Numbered from the stretch's first letter, positions 16,495 through 25,607 are shown. The stretch is DNA of 64,000 nt from CAZUGO01 sp964619935 (GCA_964619935.1 CAZUGO010000062.1:1-64000); one strand, 5' to 3'. Made by a program: numbers and translations. The notes: a model not told the origin generated them from the letters alone.

Positions 16495-17517
16495 TCAAGC
16501 GTCCGCCGGCGGCGGCTCGCGGTTGCGGATCATCATCTGCGACGCCAGCAACCCGCCTTCGTACAACAGCGCCATGGGAATGGCCAGCAGGATCTGGCTG
16601 ATGACGTCCGGCGGTGTCAGAATCGCCGCGGCGATGGTAATCCCCAGGATGACGTAGCCGCGCGCCCGGCGGAGCGCCGGCAGCGACACCAGACCGGTCG
16701 TGGTCAGGAAAACGACCACGATGGGCAGTTGAAAGGCAATGCCGAAGGCCAGGGACAGTCCGAAAATGAAGGAGATATAGAAGTCGATGGAGTACTGGTT
16801 GGTAATTGCCGCCGTGTATTGCATTGGCCGCAGGGCGATCTCATAGACCGCATCGGGGCCGGCCAGCCGCAGCCGGCCGAAGTTTTGATTGAACCACACC
16901 GCACCCGCGGGCGGCTGCGGCGGATCCTGGTTGAGCAGCGGAATGGTGGGCAACTCGGCCAGCGGAACCTCGGGCTGGTCCTCGGGAATGATCCCCAGAC
17001 CCAGCCACCGTTCGAACCAGGTCGGGTTGGCGTCCGGCACCGGGAAGCTTTGATTGAAGCCCGTGAAAAAATTCAAGATGATCGGCAGCACGAGGAAAAA
17101 CATGAAGCACACGCCGGCGGCAAACAGCAGGGGTGAGACCACACCAAACCGCTGGACGAAGTGGCGCTCGTGGGGATAGAGCCCGGTGGCGACGAAGCGC
17201 CAGGCCTGCCACAGCACCACTGGGCTGCTCAGCACCACTCCGGACCACACCGCCACCTTGAGCCAGATCATGAAGGTGTCCGGCGGGCTGAGCGATTGCA
17301 GGGCGGCCTGCTGGCCGTATTTCAGGAGCACCAGGTAGGCGGGGCGGATCACAAAGCTGATCACGTGCTTGTTCCAGATCATGCACAGCACAGTGGTCAG
17401 CCCCACGGTGGCGATGCACACCAGCAGCCGAAACCGGAGTTCCTCCAGGTGATCGCCAAAAGACATTCTGAAGTGGTCGGGGTCGGGCAATCGGCGGAAT
17501 ATTCGGGGGAGCGGCAT
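16495..17517 (-). CDS. tatC: Sec-independent (Tat) protein translocase subunit TatC with long periplasmic insertion
   Basis: A 340-residue membrane protein that recognises twin-arginine signal peptides. HLEELRFRLL at residues 23-32, FMIWLKVAV, and PHERHFVQRF between helices are family hallmarks. Helices lie near 30-50, 85-105, 125-150, 245-275 and 285-325. The usual TatC has about 250 residues. The extra length sits at about 157-240, a Pro-rich insertion (FPVPDANP through PLLNQDPPQPPAG) between helices 3 and 4, on the periplasmic side. tatA/tatB are not in the window. A promoter at 17526-17554 places the start codon at the predicted transcript end. Confidence 0.95.
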   Translation of the reverse strand: MPLPRIFRRLPDPDHFRMSFGDHLEELRFRLLVCIATVGLTTVLCMIWNKHVISFVIRPAYLVLLKYGQQAALQSLSPPDTFMIWLKVAVWSGVVLSSPVVLWQAWRFVATGLYPHERHFVQRFGVVSPLLFAAGVCFMFFLVLPIILNFFTGFNQSFPVPDANPTWFERWLGLGIIPEDQPEVPLAELPTIPLLNQDPPQPPAGAVWFNQNFGRLRLAGPDAVYEIALRPMQYTAAITNQYSIDFYISFIFGLSLAFGIAFQLPIVVVFLTTTGLVSLPALRRARGYVILGITIAAAILTPPDVISQILLAIPMALLYEGGLLASQMMIRNREPPPADA

Positions 17518-17525
17518 GGCCGGTG

Positions 17526-17554
17526 ATTCTACGGACCCACCCGGCGCGGGTCAA
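17526..17554 (-). promoter_or_regulatory. Predicted tatC promoter, leaderless geometry
   Basis: On the minus strand TTGACC (17554-17549), 17 bases, TAGAAT (17531-17526), then 8 bases to the tatC ATG at 17517. The -35 box overlaps the ruvX stop codon. No Shine-Dalgarno sequence precedes tatC. Confidence 0.6.
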
Positions 17555-17973
17555 CGACGGCGGCAGTCCAGGAAGTCCTGCAGGATGGTTTGGGCCGCCA
17601 GCCCATCGCGGCGCTCGCGGCGCTGCCCCGTGGTCAGCTCCGGGCGCTGGTCCAGCAGACAGTCCGCCGCGTGGCTGCTCAAGCGCTCGTCGTGAAACTC
17701 AACCGGCAAGCGCAGCGCCGCGGCCAGCGCGGTGCCGTACCGGGTGGCCCGGGCGGCTTGGTCACCGCTGGTGCCGTCCATATTCAGCGGCAGTCCCACC
17801 ACCAGCACGTCGATGCCGTAGTCATCGACCACCCGGCGAATGGCCTCGGCATCTCGTTCAGCAGAACCACGGCTGTCGATGTGTTTCAGCGGAAGGGCCA
17901 GGTGGCCGGGTCCATCGCTGACCGCCAGGCCGATCCGTTTGGATCCGTGGTCGACTCCCAGGTAGCGCGGCAT
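17551..17973 (-). CDS. ruvX: Putative pre-16S rRNA nuclease / Holliday-junction resolvase-like protein (YqgF/RuvX)
   Basis: A 140-residue protein of the RNase H-like YqgF family, implicated in maturation of the 16S rRNA 5' end. It begins with the family signature YLGVDHGSKRIGLAVSD, followed by LVVGLPLNMDGTSGDQA and FHDERLSSHAA, which carry the conserved acidic residues. The length is typical. The ATG at 17973 is the only start that fits; a much longer open frame running upstream to 18675 is a shadow of manC. A TATACT box ends 6 bases before the ATG, so this gene too might have a leaderless transcript, though no good -35 is seen. Confidence 0.93.
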   Translation of the reverse strand: MPRYLGVDHGSKRIGLAVSDGPGHLALPLKHIDSRGSAERDAEAIRRVVDDYGIDVLVVGLPLNMDGTSGDQAARATRYGTALAAALRLPVEFHDERLSSHAADCLLDQRPELTTGQRRERRDGLAAQTILQDFLDCRRR

Positions 17974-17979
17974 CCCCGC

Positions 17980-17985
17980 AGTATA
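17980..17985 (-). promoter_or_regulatory. Possible -10 box of ruvX
   Basis: TATACT on the minus strand ends 6 bases before the ruvX ATG. There is no convincing -35 element, so this is weak evidence. Confidence 0.25.
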
Positions 17986-18139
17986 TCGTGCGGGAACCGG
18001 CAGTAATAGCGCGGGGCGGGCTCGCTTGCTGAGGCCACGCGGGTCAGACACCGGCCGCGGCGCCGTGGTGGTCACCGGCCCACGGTGTTGCGTGCGCCTG
18101 CGCCACCCGCCACCTTCATGCCACCCACGCCACCTTGGA

Positions 18140-19204
18140 TCAGCGGTCGGACTCATCGAGCTCGTCGACCAGGTCCTTGATGCGCTGGACGTGATCCTTA
18201 TGACACACCAGCGTGGCGTGTCCGGCCCGGACGATGACCAGGTCTTGCACGCCGATGGCGGCGATGAGATGGTCATCCTCGCCGACGATGATGTTGTTGC
18301 GCGCGTCCAGCGTGACGATGGATCGATGGGCCCGGACCTGGCCATCGCGATCGGTTCCGAGGATTTCGGGCAGGGCGGTCCAGGATCCGACGTCCAGCCA
18401 GGTGCAGTCCATTTCGCAGACCAGCACCCGCTCCGCCCGTTCCATGATGCCGTAGTCGATGGAGATCCGGGGCAGCCGGGGATAGACCGCAGCGAGGGTT
18501 TGGTCTTGGTCCGCCGGTGAGCGGGCGGCAGCCGCGGCGACCTCCTGGAGCAGGGCGTAGTTGTCGGGCAGGTGGACCTGGAACTCGGCCAGCACGGTGT
18601 CGACGGCCCACACGAACATGCCGCTGTTCCAATAGTACGCTCCGCTGTCCAGGTAGCGGCGGGCGGTGGCCGCATCCGGTTTCTCCTTGAATTCCAGCAC
18701 CCGAAAGACGCCCGGGCCCAGCGGCGCGCCGCGGCGGACGTAGCCGTAGCCGGTATGGGCTGAGCGCGGCCTGATGCCCAGGGTCACCAGGTGGCCGGCG
18801 GGATCCAGGGCCGCCCGGTAGGCGTTGCCCAACGCGGCTTCGAAGCGCTCCTGGGGCGTGATGATGTGGTCGGCCGTGAACACGCCCATGACCGCCTGGG
18901 GATCGCGCTGTCGCAGCAGCACGGCGGCCAGCCCCACGGCATTGGCGGTATCACGGACGGCCGGTTCGCCGATGAGGTTCTCCGCGGGCAGCTCGGGCAG
19001 CTCGGCGCGGACCAAATCGAGATGGGCGGCACTGGTGATTACCCAGATCTGTTCGGCCGGCAGAAAGGCCGACAGTCGCAGGAAAGCGCTGCGCATCAGG
19101 CTCCGGCCGTCGAACAGTTTCAGGAAATGCTTGGGGCGGTCCTTGCGGCTCAACGGCCACAGCCGGGTGCCGGCGCCGCCTGCCATAATCACCGCGTGGT
19201 TCAT
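18140..19204 (-). CDS. manC: Mannose-1-phosphate guanylyltransferase
   Basis: A 354-residue nucleotidyltransferase that forms GDP-mannose from mannose 1-phosphate and GTP. The N-terminal activator loop is MAGGAGTRLWPLSRKDRPK. Further signatures are NLIGEPAVRDTANAVGLA, FTADHIITP, TGYGYVRRG, EFKEKPD and YYWNSGMFVW. It is the short form without a fused mannose-6-phosphate isomerase. AGGAG 6 bases before ATG 19204 supports the start. Downstream of pgi with a 36-base gap, it forms a sugar-phosphate pair that feeds polysaccharide or glycoprotein synthesis. manC is used for this sequence class; the name is by similarity. Confidence 0.92.
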   Translation of the reverse strand: MNHAVIMAGGAGTRLWPLSRKDRPKHFLKLFDGRSLMRSAFLRLSAFLPAEQIWVITSAAHLDLVRAELPELPAENLIGEPAVRDTANAVGLAAVLLRQRDPQAVMGVFTADHIITPQERFEAALGNAYRAALDPAGHLVTLGIRPRSAHTGYGYVRRGAPLGPGVFRVLEFKEKPDAATARRYLDSGAYYWNSGMFVWAVDTVLAEFQVHLPDNYALLQEVAAAAARSPADQDQTLAAVYPRLPRISIDYGIMERAERVLVCEMDCTWLDVGSWTALPEILGTDRDGQVRAHRSIVTLDARNNIIVGEDDHLIAAIGVQDLVIVRAGHATLVCHKDHVQRIKDLVDELDESDR

Positions 19205-19240
19205 GAACGCTCCTGTGTGGCCCCGGGCACCGTCCCGCGG

Positions 19241-20626
19241 TCAGGTGTCGCTGCGCGGCAGCCGTTCGAACCCGGGGCGGCCCAGCAGATGATAGGTGAT
19301 CCGCTTGCCCAGTTCCACGCCCGGCTGGTCGTAGGGGTTCACGCCGAAGAGCAGGGCGGTGACGGTGGTGGCCGCCTCCATCAGCATGATGAACTGTCCG
19401 ACGGTGTGGGCAGAGATCCGCGGAAACCGCACGGTCACTGACGGCCGGCCGCCGTCCAGCAGCGCCCGCTCGGTGGCCTGCTTTGCGGTGTTCAGCAGCT
19501 CCTGCAGGGCAACGCCGCCCAGATAGGCGGTCGGCGGATCGGCGGCCGCTGCACGCTTGGGAATCTTGAGTCTCCCGGCGAAGTGGTCGACCTCCAGGAA
19601 GGTGATCAGCTTGTCCTGCGGCCCTTCGCGGTACAGTTGCATCTGCGAATGCTGATCGGTGGCGCCCAGTGCGGACACCGGAGTGGGGCCGATGTGTACC
19701 CGGCGGCGCCCGTCGGCGGTCGAGGCCTTGCCCAGGCTCTCGGCCCACAATTGCCGGAACCATTGGGTCAATCCGCTGAGCCGGTTGCTGTACGGCATCA
19801 TCACCGCGATGTGCCGCCCGCGGCGATAATAGAGATAATTGACCGCGGCATAGCGGGCGGCCGGATTGTGCTGCAGGGAGGTGCTGCGGATGCGGCGCTC
19901 CATGTGGGCGGCGCCCCGCAGCACCGCCGCGATGTCGATGCCGCACATCGCCGCCGGGAACAAACCGACCGCCGACAGCACGCTGAAGCGCCCGCCGACC
20001 CCTTCGGGCACCGGCAGCGAGGCATAGCCCCATTCATTCACAATCGACCGCATGCTGCCCGAGTGGCTGTCGGTGGTGACCAGCAGTTGATTGCGGGCCC
20101 GGTCGGCACCCAGGCGCTGCTCCAGCAGGTCGCGAATCAGCAGAAACTGGGCAACGGTTTCCACCGTTTCACCGGACTTGGTGATGACGTTGAAGGTGGT
20201 TCGCGAGAGTTCCGGTTCGACGACGTCCAACATCCCGGCGAGCAGGTCGGGATCGACGTTGTCCATCACGAACAACCGCGGTCCGCCGCGCCGCCGGTGC
20301 GGCAGCAGGTTGTAATGCGGGTGGCACAAGGCCTGGTGCAGCGCGGTGGTGCCCAGGGCCGATCCGCCGATTCCCAGGACCACCAGGTTGCGGGTCTGGG
20401 GTCGCCGGGCTGCTGCAAACTCGGCGATCGCCTGGCGCATCAGCCGGTCGCGTGGCAGTGCCCGGTGGCGATGTTGGCCGTCCTGCAGTTCGCGCTCGAT
20501 CCGGGTGACCGTCCGCGCGATCCGCGGGGCCAGGGTCGCCAGCCGGGCAGCGGACAGCCCCTCGCGGCCCAGGGCCCGGTCCTGCACCGAATGCAGATCC
20601 AACTCGATGTCAGGTGCAGTTGCCAC
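19241..20626 (-). CDS. pgi: Glucose-6-phosphate isomerase
   Basis: A 461-residue enzyme that interconverts glucose 6-phosphate and fructose 6-phosphate. Signatures are NLVVLGIGGSALGTTAL near 82-98, FNVITKSGETVETVAQF and GVGGRFSVLSAVGLFPAA. The short length matches the Bacillus/Thermotoga-type enzyme rather than the 550-residue form. The start is GTG 20626, preceded by GAGGG at a suitable distance. It lies 54 bases after the UvrD-type helicase gene and 36 bases before manC, all on the same strand. Confidence 0.95.
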   Translation of the reverse strand: MATAPDIELDLHSVQDRALGREGLSAARLATLAPRIARTVTRIERELQDGQHRHRALPRDRLMRQAIAEFAAARRPQTRNLVVLGIGGSALGTTALHQALCHPHYNLLPHRRRGGPRLFVMDNVDPDLLAGMLDVVEPELSRTTFNVITKSGETVETVAQFLLIRDLLEQRLGADRARNQLLVTTDSHSGSMRSIVNEWGYASLPVPEGVGGRFSVLSAVGLFPAAMCGIDIAAVLRGAAHMERRIRSTSLQHNPAARYAAVNYLYYRRGRHIAVMMPYSNRLSGLTQWFRQLWAESLGKASTADGRRRVHIGPTPVSALGATDQHSQMQLYREGPQDKLITFLEVDHFAGRLKIPKRAAAADPPTAYLGGVALQELLNTAKQATERALLDGGRPSVTVRFPRISAHTVGQFIMLMEAATTVTALLFGVNPYDQPGVELGKRITYHLLGRPGFERLPRSDT

Positions 20627-20680
20627 AGTCGCCCTCGCAGCGCCGCCCGGTCGCCCCGTCCGCCGGCACGTCGGGTGAGA

Positions 20681-22831
20681 TCACAGTTGACATTCGTCGG
20701 GGTCCAGCGGTTGAACGCCGGAGTACTCCAGGATGAACACCTTCTCGCCGTAGGCCGGGAAGCGGATGGCGGCCCGGGTGCCGTCGCCGCTGGGCTGGGT
20801 CCAGAGCAGTTGACCGGCGCCGTAGCGCGGGTGTCGCAAGTACATGCCGCGCGGCCAGTGCCGAAACTCGCCCGCCGGCTGGGGCGGCGGCGCGGTGTCG
20901 TCGCGATCGTCGCGGGCGTCGCGCTGCCATTCGACTTCGTCGGGCGGCAGCTCGGCCAGGAACCGCGACTCGGTGGTCCGCATCAGCCGGCCGCGCTGGG
21001 CGCGCCAGCAGGCATGACTCAGGGTCAGGAACTGCCGGGCGCGGGTCATGCCGACGAAGCACAACCGCCGTTCCTCTTCGATGGCGTCGCGGTCTTCCAG
21101 GTAGCGCTCATGCGGCAGGATGCCGTCTTCCAGGGCGATGATGTAGACCCGCGGGTATTCCAGACCCTTGGCCGCGTGCAGCGTCATGAGCGTTACGGCC
21201 CCGGCCTGCGCGTCGACACGATCGACGTCGCTGACCAGGCTGACGTGTTGCAGCCAGTCGAGCAGTGAGTTTTCAGGGTGGTTCAACACGAAATCGGATG
21301 CCGCGGACACCAGCTCGGCGAGATTGCGCAGGGCGTCGTCGTCCTGGTCGGCGCCTTGGGCCAGACGGTCCTCCAGCCCGGTGGCCGCCAGCACCCGGCG
21401 CAAGACCTCGTCGGCCGGTTCATCGAGGCCCAGTCGCAAGCCGTCGACCAGATCGACGTACGCCCGCATGGGCTCGGCGGCCCGCTTCAGACCGGGAATC
21501 TCGGCGGCCCGCCGGGCGGCCTCCAGGGCGCTGAGACCGCCCGCGTGGGCAAACGCCAGCAGGCGGTCGATCGAGGTCTTGCCGATGCCGCGGCTCGGGG
21601 TGTTGATCGAGCGCCGCAGGGCAAGCTCATCCGCGGGGTTGACCAGGAGGCGCAGGTAGGCCAGGACGTCCTTGATTTCCTTGCGGTTGTAGAACTCGGT
21701 GCCCCGGGCGATCTGGTAGGGCACGCCGGCCCGCAGAAAGGCTTCCTCGACGATGCGGCTTAGTGAGTTGACCCGATAGAACACCGCGACGTCGTCGAGC
21801 GATCCGCCGCCGGCGACCTGGGCCTGAATCTCGGCCACCAGAAAATCGGCCTCGTCCTCGGCCCGGTCGCGCGCGACGACCCGCACCGCGGCGCCGCCGG
21901 CATTCTGGGTCCAGAGTGCCTTGTCCTTGCGCCGGCAATTGACTTTGATCAGGGCGTCGGCGGCCGACAGGATGCGGGCGGTGGAGCGGTAGTTTTGCTC
22001 CAGGCGAATGATCCGGGCCTTTGGAAAGTCCTGCTCGAACTCCAGGATGTTGCGGATGTCGGCCCCGCGCCAGCCGTAGATCGACTGGTCGGGATCACCG
22101 GTCGCGCAGAGGTTCTCACGGCGCAGCGTCAAACCGCGGGCGATCAGATACTGGGTGTGGTTGGTGTCCTGGTACTCATCGATCAGCACGTAACGAAAGC
22201 GATCTTCCAGGTGCGCGCGGACCTGGGGGTGATCGCCCAGCAGCTGGGCGGTCATGACCAGCAGGTCGTCGAAATCCAGGGCCTGCTGCTCGGCCAGCAG
22301 TCGCTGGTAGTGGGCGTAGATGCGGGCCAGCACTTGCCCGGCGTAGCCGGCGCCCTGGGGCGACTCGGCGTACGACTTGGGGGTCAGCAACTGGGCCTTG
22401 GCCTCGCTGATGCGGCGGTGCACCACGGCGGGTGACCATTGGGTGGAGGAGACCCCGGCATCGGCGACCGCCTGGCGAACCACGGCCCGGCGATCCGCCT
22501 CGTCGAAGATGGTGAAGTTGGGGGCGACGCCGGCTTCGGTGGCATGCCAGCGGAGCAGCCGGACGCACAGGGCGTGGAAGGTGCAGATCAGCATTTCGCG
22601 GCCGAAGCCCAGGACCTCCATCCGCGCGCGCATTTCGCCGGCGGCCTTGTTGGTGAAGGTGATCGCCAGGACATGCCGCGGGTCGCTGACCGTGGTGGCC
22701 AGGTAGGCGGCCCGGCGGGTGATCACGCGGGTCTTGCCGCTGCCGGCCGCGGCCAGTACCAGCAGTGGGCCTTCGGTGCAACTGACCGCGTCGCGCTGGG
22801 CGTCGTTGAGACCCTGCAGGAGGTCAGACAT
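20681..22831 (-). CDS. UvrD/PcrA-type superfamily 1 DNA helicase
   Basis: A 716-residue ATP-dependent 3'-5' helicase for repair and replication-fork maintenance. Motif Ia follows Walker A LAAAGSGKTRVITRRAA. Motif II is YVLIDEYQDTNHTQ, motif III GDPDQSIYGWRGAD, motif IV LEQNYRSTARIL, motif V VTLMTLHAAKGLEYP and motif VI EEERRLCFVGMTRAR. The C-terminal 50 residues (RHPRYGAGQLLW, then IRFPAYGEKVFIL) resemble the Tudor-like tail of PcrA/UvrD. ATG 22831 is chosen because GGAGG lies 5 bases upstream; a TTG at 22846 is an alternative. It could be called pcrA or uvrD, and sequence alone does not decide. Confidence 0.94.
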   Translation of the reverse strand: MSDLLQGLNDAQRDAVSCTEGPLLVLAAAGSGKTRVITRRAAYLATTVSDPRHVLAITFTNKAAGEMRARMEVLGFGREMLICTFHALCVRLLRWHATEAGVAPNFTIFDEADRRAVVRQAVADAGVSSTQWSPAVVHRRISEAKAQLLTPKSYAESPQGAGYAGQVLARIYAHYQRLLAEQQALDFDDLLVMTAQLLGDHPQVRAHLEDRFRYVLIDEYQDTNHTQYLIARGLTLRRENLCATGDPDQSIYGWRGADIRNILEFEQDFPKARIIRLEQNYRSTARILSAADALIKVNCRRKDKALWTQNAGGAAVRVVARDRAEDEADFLVAEIQAQVAGGGSLDDVAVFYRVNSLSRIVEEAFLRAGVPYQIARGTEFYNRKEIKDVLAYLRLLVNPADELALRRSINTPSRGIGKTSIDRLLAFAHAGGLSALEAARRAAEIPGLKRAAEPMRAYVDLVDGLRLGLDEPADEVLRRVLAATGLEDRLAQGADQDDDALRNLAELVSAASDFVLNHPENSLLDWLQHVSLVSDVDRVDAQAGAVTLMTLHAAKGLEYPRVYIIALEDGILPHERYLEDRDAIEEERRLCFVGMTRARQFLTLSHACWRAQRGRLMRTTESRFLAELPPDEVEWQRDARDDRDDTAPPPQPAGEFRHWPRGMYLRHPRYGAGQLLWTQPSGDGTRAAIRFPAYGEKVFILEYSGVQPLDPDECQL

Positions 22832-22921
22832 CAATCCTCCGTCCAATCGTTCAAGCGATTATAGTGCCCGTGCGGCGGCGGGCAATCCCGATCGCGGCGC
22901 CCGGAGCGTCCGCCGAGGAAC

Positions 22922-23707
22922 TCACAGCTCGATGACCTGGCCGTCGTAGCCCAGGCGCATGCCCATCGGCAGTTCGTGGTTGATCCGCTGGTGCAGCAGT
23001 TCGTGTGCGATGTGTGTGAAATACGTTTGCCGGGCACCGATGCGGTAGGCCCACGCCACCGCCTGCTCGACGTTGAAGTGGGTGGGATGCGGCCGCCGGC
23101 GCAAGGCATCCAGAATCAGCACCTCCAGGCCGGCCAGCAGCTCGAGCGAGCCGTCAGGGATGTCGTTGCAGTCGGTGCAGTAGGCGAAGTTTCCGAAGCG
23201 GAAGCCCAGCACGGCGGTGGGTCCGTGGCGCAGCGGGATGGGGATGACCGTACAGTGGCGGGTGTCGTCCGGGGTCTGCAGCCTCAGCTCGATCGGGCCG
23301 TCGATCGCCCGGAATTCCAGATCGGGCTTGTGACTGAGGTAGTCCGGATCCGAGTCGAAGGCGTAGGCGAACATCCGGGTGATGGCGGCGATGTCCTGCT
23401 GCTGGGCGTAGCACGGCAGGGCCCCGCCCTGGATCCAATTGAACCGCCGGAGATCATCCAGCCCGGTGACGTGGTCGGCGTGGTGATGGGTGAACAGCAC
23501 GGCATCGGCACGGCGGATCCCGTTGGCGAGACACTGCAGCCGCAACTCCGGCGGGGTGTCCACCAGCACCTGAACGCCGCCCGATTCCACGTGGATGGCG
23601 GGTCGCGTGCGCCGATCGCGGGGGTCCGTAGAGGTGCAGACCTCGCAATCACAGGCGATCATGGGGACGCCGTGCGAGGTTCCGGTTCCCAACAGCACGA
23701 TTCTCAT
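22922..23707 (-). CDS. Metallo-beta-lactamase fold phosphodiesterase, PhnP-like
   Basis: A 261-residue MBL-fold hydrolase. It starts with LLGTGTSHGVPMIAC and has the CxCxxC zinc-binding cluster CDCEVC at residues 19-24, as in PhnP and PqqB relatives. The catalytic metal motif is FTHHHADHVTGLDDLRRF. A later conserved part includes FAYCTDCNDIP and FTHIAHELLH. PhnP cleaves cyclic phosphodiesters such as ribosyl 1,2-cyclic phosphate. No phosphonate-uptake genes are nearby, so the substrate is unknown. It is the first gene of a minus-strand run continuing into the helicase gene 90 bases further on. Confidence 0.88.
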   Translation of the reverse strand: MRIVLLGTGTSHGVPMIACDCEVCTSTDPRDRRTRPAIHVESGGVQVLVDTPPELRLQCLANGIRRADAVLFTHHHADHVTGLDDLRRFNWIQGGALPCYAQQQDIAAITRMFAYAFDSDPDYLSHKPDLEFRAIDGPIELRLQTPDDTRHCTVIPIPLRHGPTAVLGFRFGNFAYCTDCNDIPDGSLELLAGLEVLILDALRRRPHPTHFNVEQAVAWAYRIGARQTYFTHIAHELLHQRINHELPMGMRLGYDGQVIEL

Positions 23708-23796
23708 GGGCTCTGTTCTACTGCCCCTTGGAAGCCAAATCCAGTTGGGTTGCTGTGAGTGCGGTCGGCGGCCCCACGGCCCCCGCCTCCGGGGCG

Positions 23797-23825
23797 TTGA
23801 AAAGCGCAGCGGCAGTACCTAGGCT
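23797..23825 (+). promoter_or_regulatory. Predicted promoter of the HEAT lipoprotein gene, leaderless geometry
   Basis: TTGAAA (23797-23802), 17-base spacer, TAGGCT (23820-23825), then 8 bases to ATG 23834. There is no Shine-Dalgarno sequence. An out-of-frame ATG at 23825-23827 reads into a stop after three codons. Confidence 0.55.
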
Positions 23826-23833
23826 ATGAACCC

Positions 23834-24199
23834 ATGAGTCAAGTGCGCTATCGGGCGGCGGCCCTGATGATGGTGGGATTGGGCTGCGGGTTGCCCGGAT
23901 GCCTGCGGGCCCGGTCCGATCTGGTGACCCGCCTCGAGGATCCGGCCCCGGAGGTGCGGATCCGGGCCATCCAGGACCTGGTGGTCCGGGAACGACGCGA
24001 GCTGCTGCCGCAACTGGTCGACCGGCTGGAAGACGAAGACGCGGCCGTACGTCTCTATGCCATCCTCGGCCTGGAACGGCTGACCGGCACGCGGCTGAAC
24101 TACTCGGCGCACGGATCCCGCAAAGCCCGCCGCGAGTCGGCCGCGGCTTGGCGAGCCTACCTGGCTGAGCGCCAGCCACCCTCGACCCCTGCCGGATGA
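23834..24199 (+). CDS. Small HEAT-repeat lipoprotein
   Basis: A 121-residue protein. The N-terminus has a short signal with GLPGC lipobox at about residues 19-23. The mature part has two HEAT-like helical repeats (LVTRLEDPAPEVRIRAIQDL and LLPQLVDRLEDEDAAVRLYAI). HEAT repeats generally serve protein binding. The C-terminus (SRKARRESAAAWRAYLA) is basic. Its partner is unknown. It is transcribed away from the MBL gene and followed by a 200-base gap before the STAS gene. Confidence 0.78.
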   Translation: MSQVRYRAAALMMVGLGCGLPGCLRARSDLVTRLEDPAPEVRIRAIQDLVVRERRELLPQLVDRLEDEDAAVRLYAILGLERLTGTRLNYSAHGSRKARRESAAAWRAYLAERQPPSTPAG

Positions 24200-24242
24200 G
24201 CTCGAAAGCCAATGCCGGGCTGCGCCCCGGCCGGTCGCGGTC

Positions 24243-24271
24243 TGGCCAGCACTGCGGTTCGAGGATACAAT
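24243..24271 (+). promoter_or_regulatory. Candidate promoter of the STAS-mlaEFD operon
   Basis: TGGCCA (24243-24248), 17 bases, TACAAT (24266-24271). The leader would be about 125 bases to ATG 24403. Confidence 0.35.
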
Positions 24272-24402
24272 TCATTGTGCTTGATGCGGGCGGCTCGCCA
24301 GGCGAAGCCAATGGCTTGCGGGGTCGAGGCCGCCTGCGGACCCGGGTCCCAGAATTGGGGCCGTGATCGCCACGACGGATCACGGCGTGCGTGATGCGTA
24401 CC

Positions 24403-24741
24403 ATGAGTACGGTTCTCAAGGAAGTCCGTGAGCAGGACGAGACGGTGTTCGTCGTCGCCCAGGGTGAGTTGACCCTTCGTGAGTCGCCCGAATTCCACAC
24501 CTCGCTGATCGCCCTGTGCAACAAGGCACCCCGCCGCATGATCATCAACCTGGAGGGCGTGCCCTTCATCGATTCTTCGGGCGTCGGCACCCTGACCGAC
24601 ATCTTCCGCCGCATGAAGCGCAACCAGGGACACCTCGGGCTGGTGGGCCTGAACAAGATGGTGCGCTCGGTCTTCGAAATCACCAAGCTGGATCAGTTGT
24701 TCTCCATTTACGATACCGAAGAAGAGGCCATGCGCTCATGA
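24403..24741 (+). CDS. STAS-domain protein (MlaB-like, or anti-sigma factor antagonist type)
   Basis: A 112-residue single STAS domain. The conserved loop MIINLEGVPFIDSSGVGTLTDI has the Ser used as phospho-acceptor in SpoIIAA-like antagonists (DSSG). In E. coli, MlaB, a STAS protein, binds the MlaF ATPase. Here the gene shares an ATGA overlap with mlaE, which argues for a MlaB-like role. It keeps the Ser of anti-sigma antagonists, so kinase regulation of the transporter is possible. Starts at GTG 24391 and ATG 24394 are alternatives to ATG 24403. Confidence 0.88.
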   Translation: MSTVLKEVREQDETVFVVAQGELTLRESPEFHTSLIALCNKAPRRMIINLEGVPFIDSSGVGTLTDIFRRMKRNQGHLGLVGLNKMVRSVFEITKLDQLFSIYDTEEEAMRS

Positions 24742-25607
24742 GCGATCCGGGGTCCGCGCAGGATGCCCGGGCATCCGCAGGGCCGCTGCGATCCGGGGTC
24801 GAGGCCGTCGGGTCGGTCGCCGATGCCCGGCTGCGCGAACTCGGTGACGGGGTCCGCGGCGTGGGCGGAATGTGCTACCTGTTCGCCGATACCCTGCGCT
24901 GGACCGTGTTGGGGCTGTTCGTGCCGGGGGTGGCGCTCGGCCGCCGGGCCCTGACCGAGCAGATGGTCCGGGTCGGCGTGGACAGCATCGGCATCGTGGT
25001 CCTGGTGCAAATGTTCATCGGCTGCATCCTGGCCTTGCAACTGGCTCCGGTCCTGGAAGGCTACGGGCAGCTCAACCAGGTGGCCTCGGTGGTGGCGATT
25101 GCCGTGGTCCGCGAGTTGGGCCCGCTGATTACCGCGATCGTGCTCAGCGGCTTTGCCGGGGCCTCGATCGCCGCCGAAATCGGAGCGATGGTCGAATCCG
25201 AAGAGATCAAGGCCCTGCGGGCCCATGCCCTCAACCCCATTCGCTTCCTGATCGTGCCGCGATTCCTGGCCACCACGGTGATGATCGTCGGACTGGCCGT
25301 CCTGGCGGACATCGTCGGCGTGATCGGCGGCTTTCTGACCGCGTGGGGCGTGTTGAACATCGCGCCCAGCGTGTACCTCGAGGTCACCCGTGATGCCCTG
25401 GTGCTCAAGGATTTCTTTACCGGTCTGGTGAAGGCCGGCGTCTTTGGTATGCTGATCTCGATGATCGCCTGCCATCATGGCCTGAATGTTCGCGGCGGCG
25501 CCGTCGGGGTGGGCAGGGCCACCACCGCGACCGTGGTGCACTGCATCGTTGCCATCATCGGGATGGACGCCGCCTTTACCACGATCTTCTATATGTTCGG
25601 CTTGTAA
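24738..25607 (+). CDS. mlaE: MlaE-type ABC transporter permease
   Basis: A 289-residue integral membrane protein of the MlaE/YrbE family, the permease of lipid-transport (Mla/Mce) ABC systems. About five hydrophobic segments are visible from residue 55, with VRELGPLITAIVLSGFAGASIAAEIGAM, which matches the family-wide core. SEEIKALRAHALNPIRFLIVPR is the cytoplasmic coupling region. The first 50 residues are a non-membrane extension (AQDARASAGPLRSGVEAVG). Translation probably couples to the STAS gene through the ATGA overlap. It forms a complex with the ATPase and MCE protein that follow. Confidence 0.93.
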   Translation: MSDPGSAQDARASAGPLRSGVEAVGSVADARLRELGDGVRGVGGMCYLFADTLRWTVLGLFVPGVALGRRALTEQMVRVGVDSIGIVVLVQMFIGCILALQLAPVLEGYGQLNQVASVVAIAVVRELGPLITAIVLSGFAGASIAAEIGAMVESEEIKALRAHALNPIRFLIVPRFLATTVMIVGLAVLADIVGVIGGFLTAWGVLNIAPSVYLEVTRDALVLKDFFTGLVKAGVFGMLISMIACHHGLNVRGGAVGVGRATTATVVHCIVAIIGMDAAFTTIFYMFGL

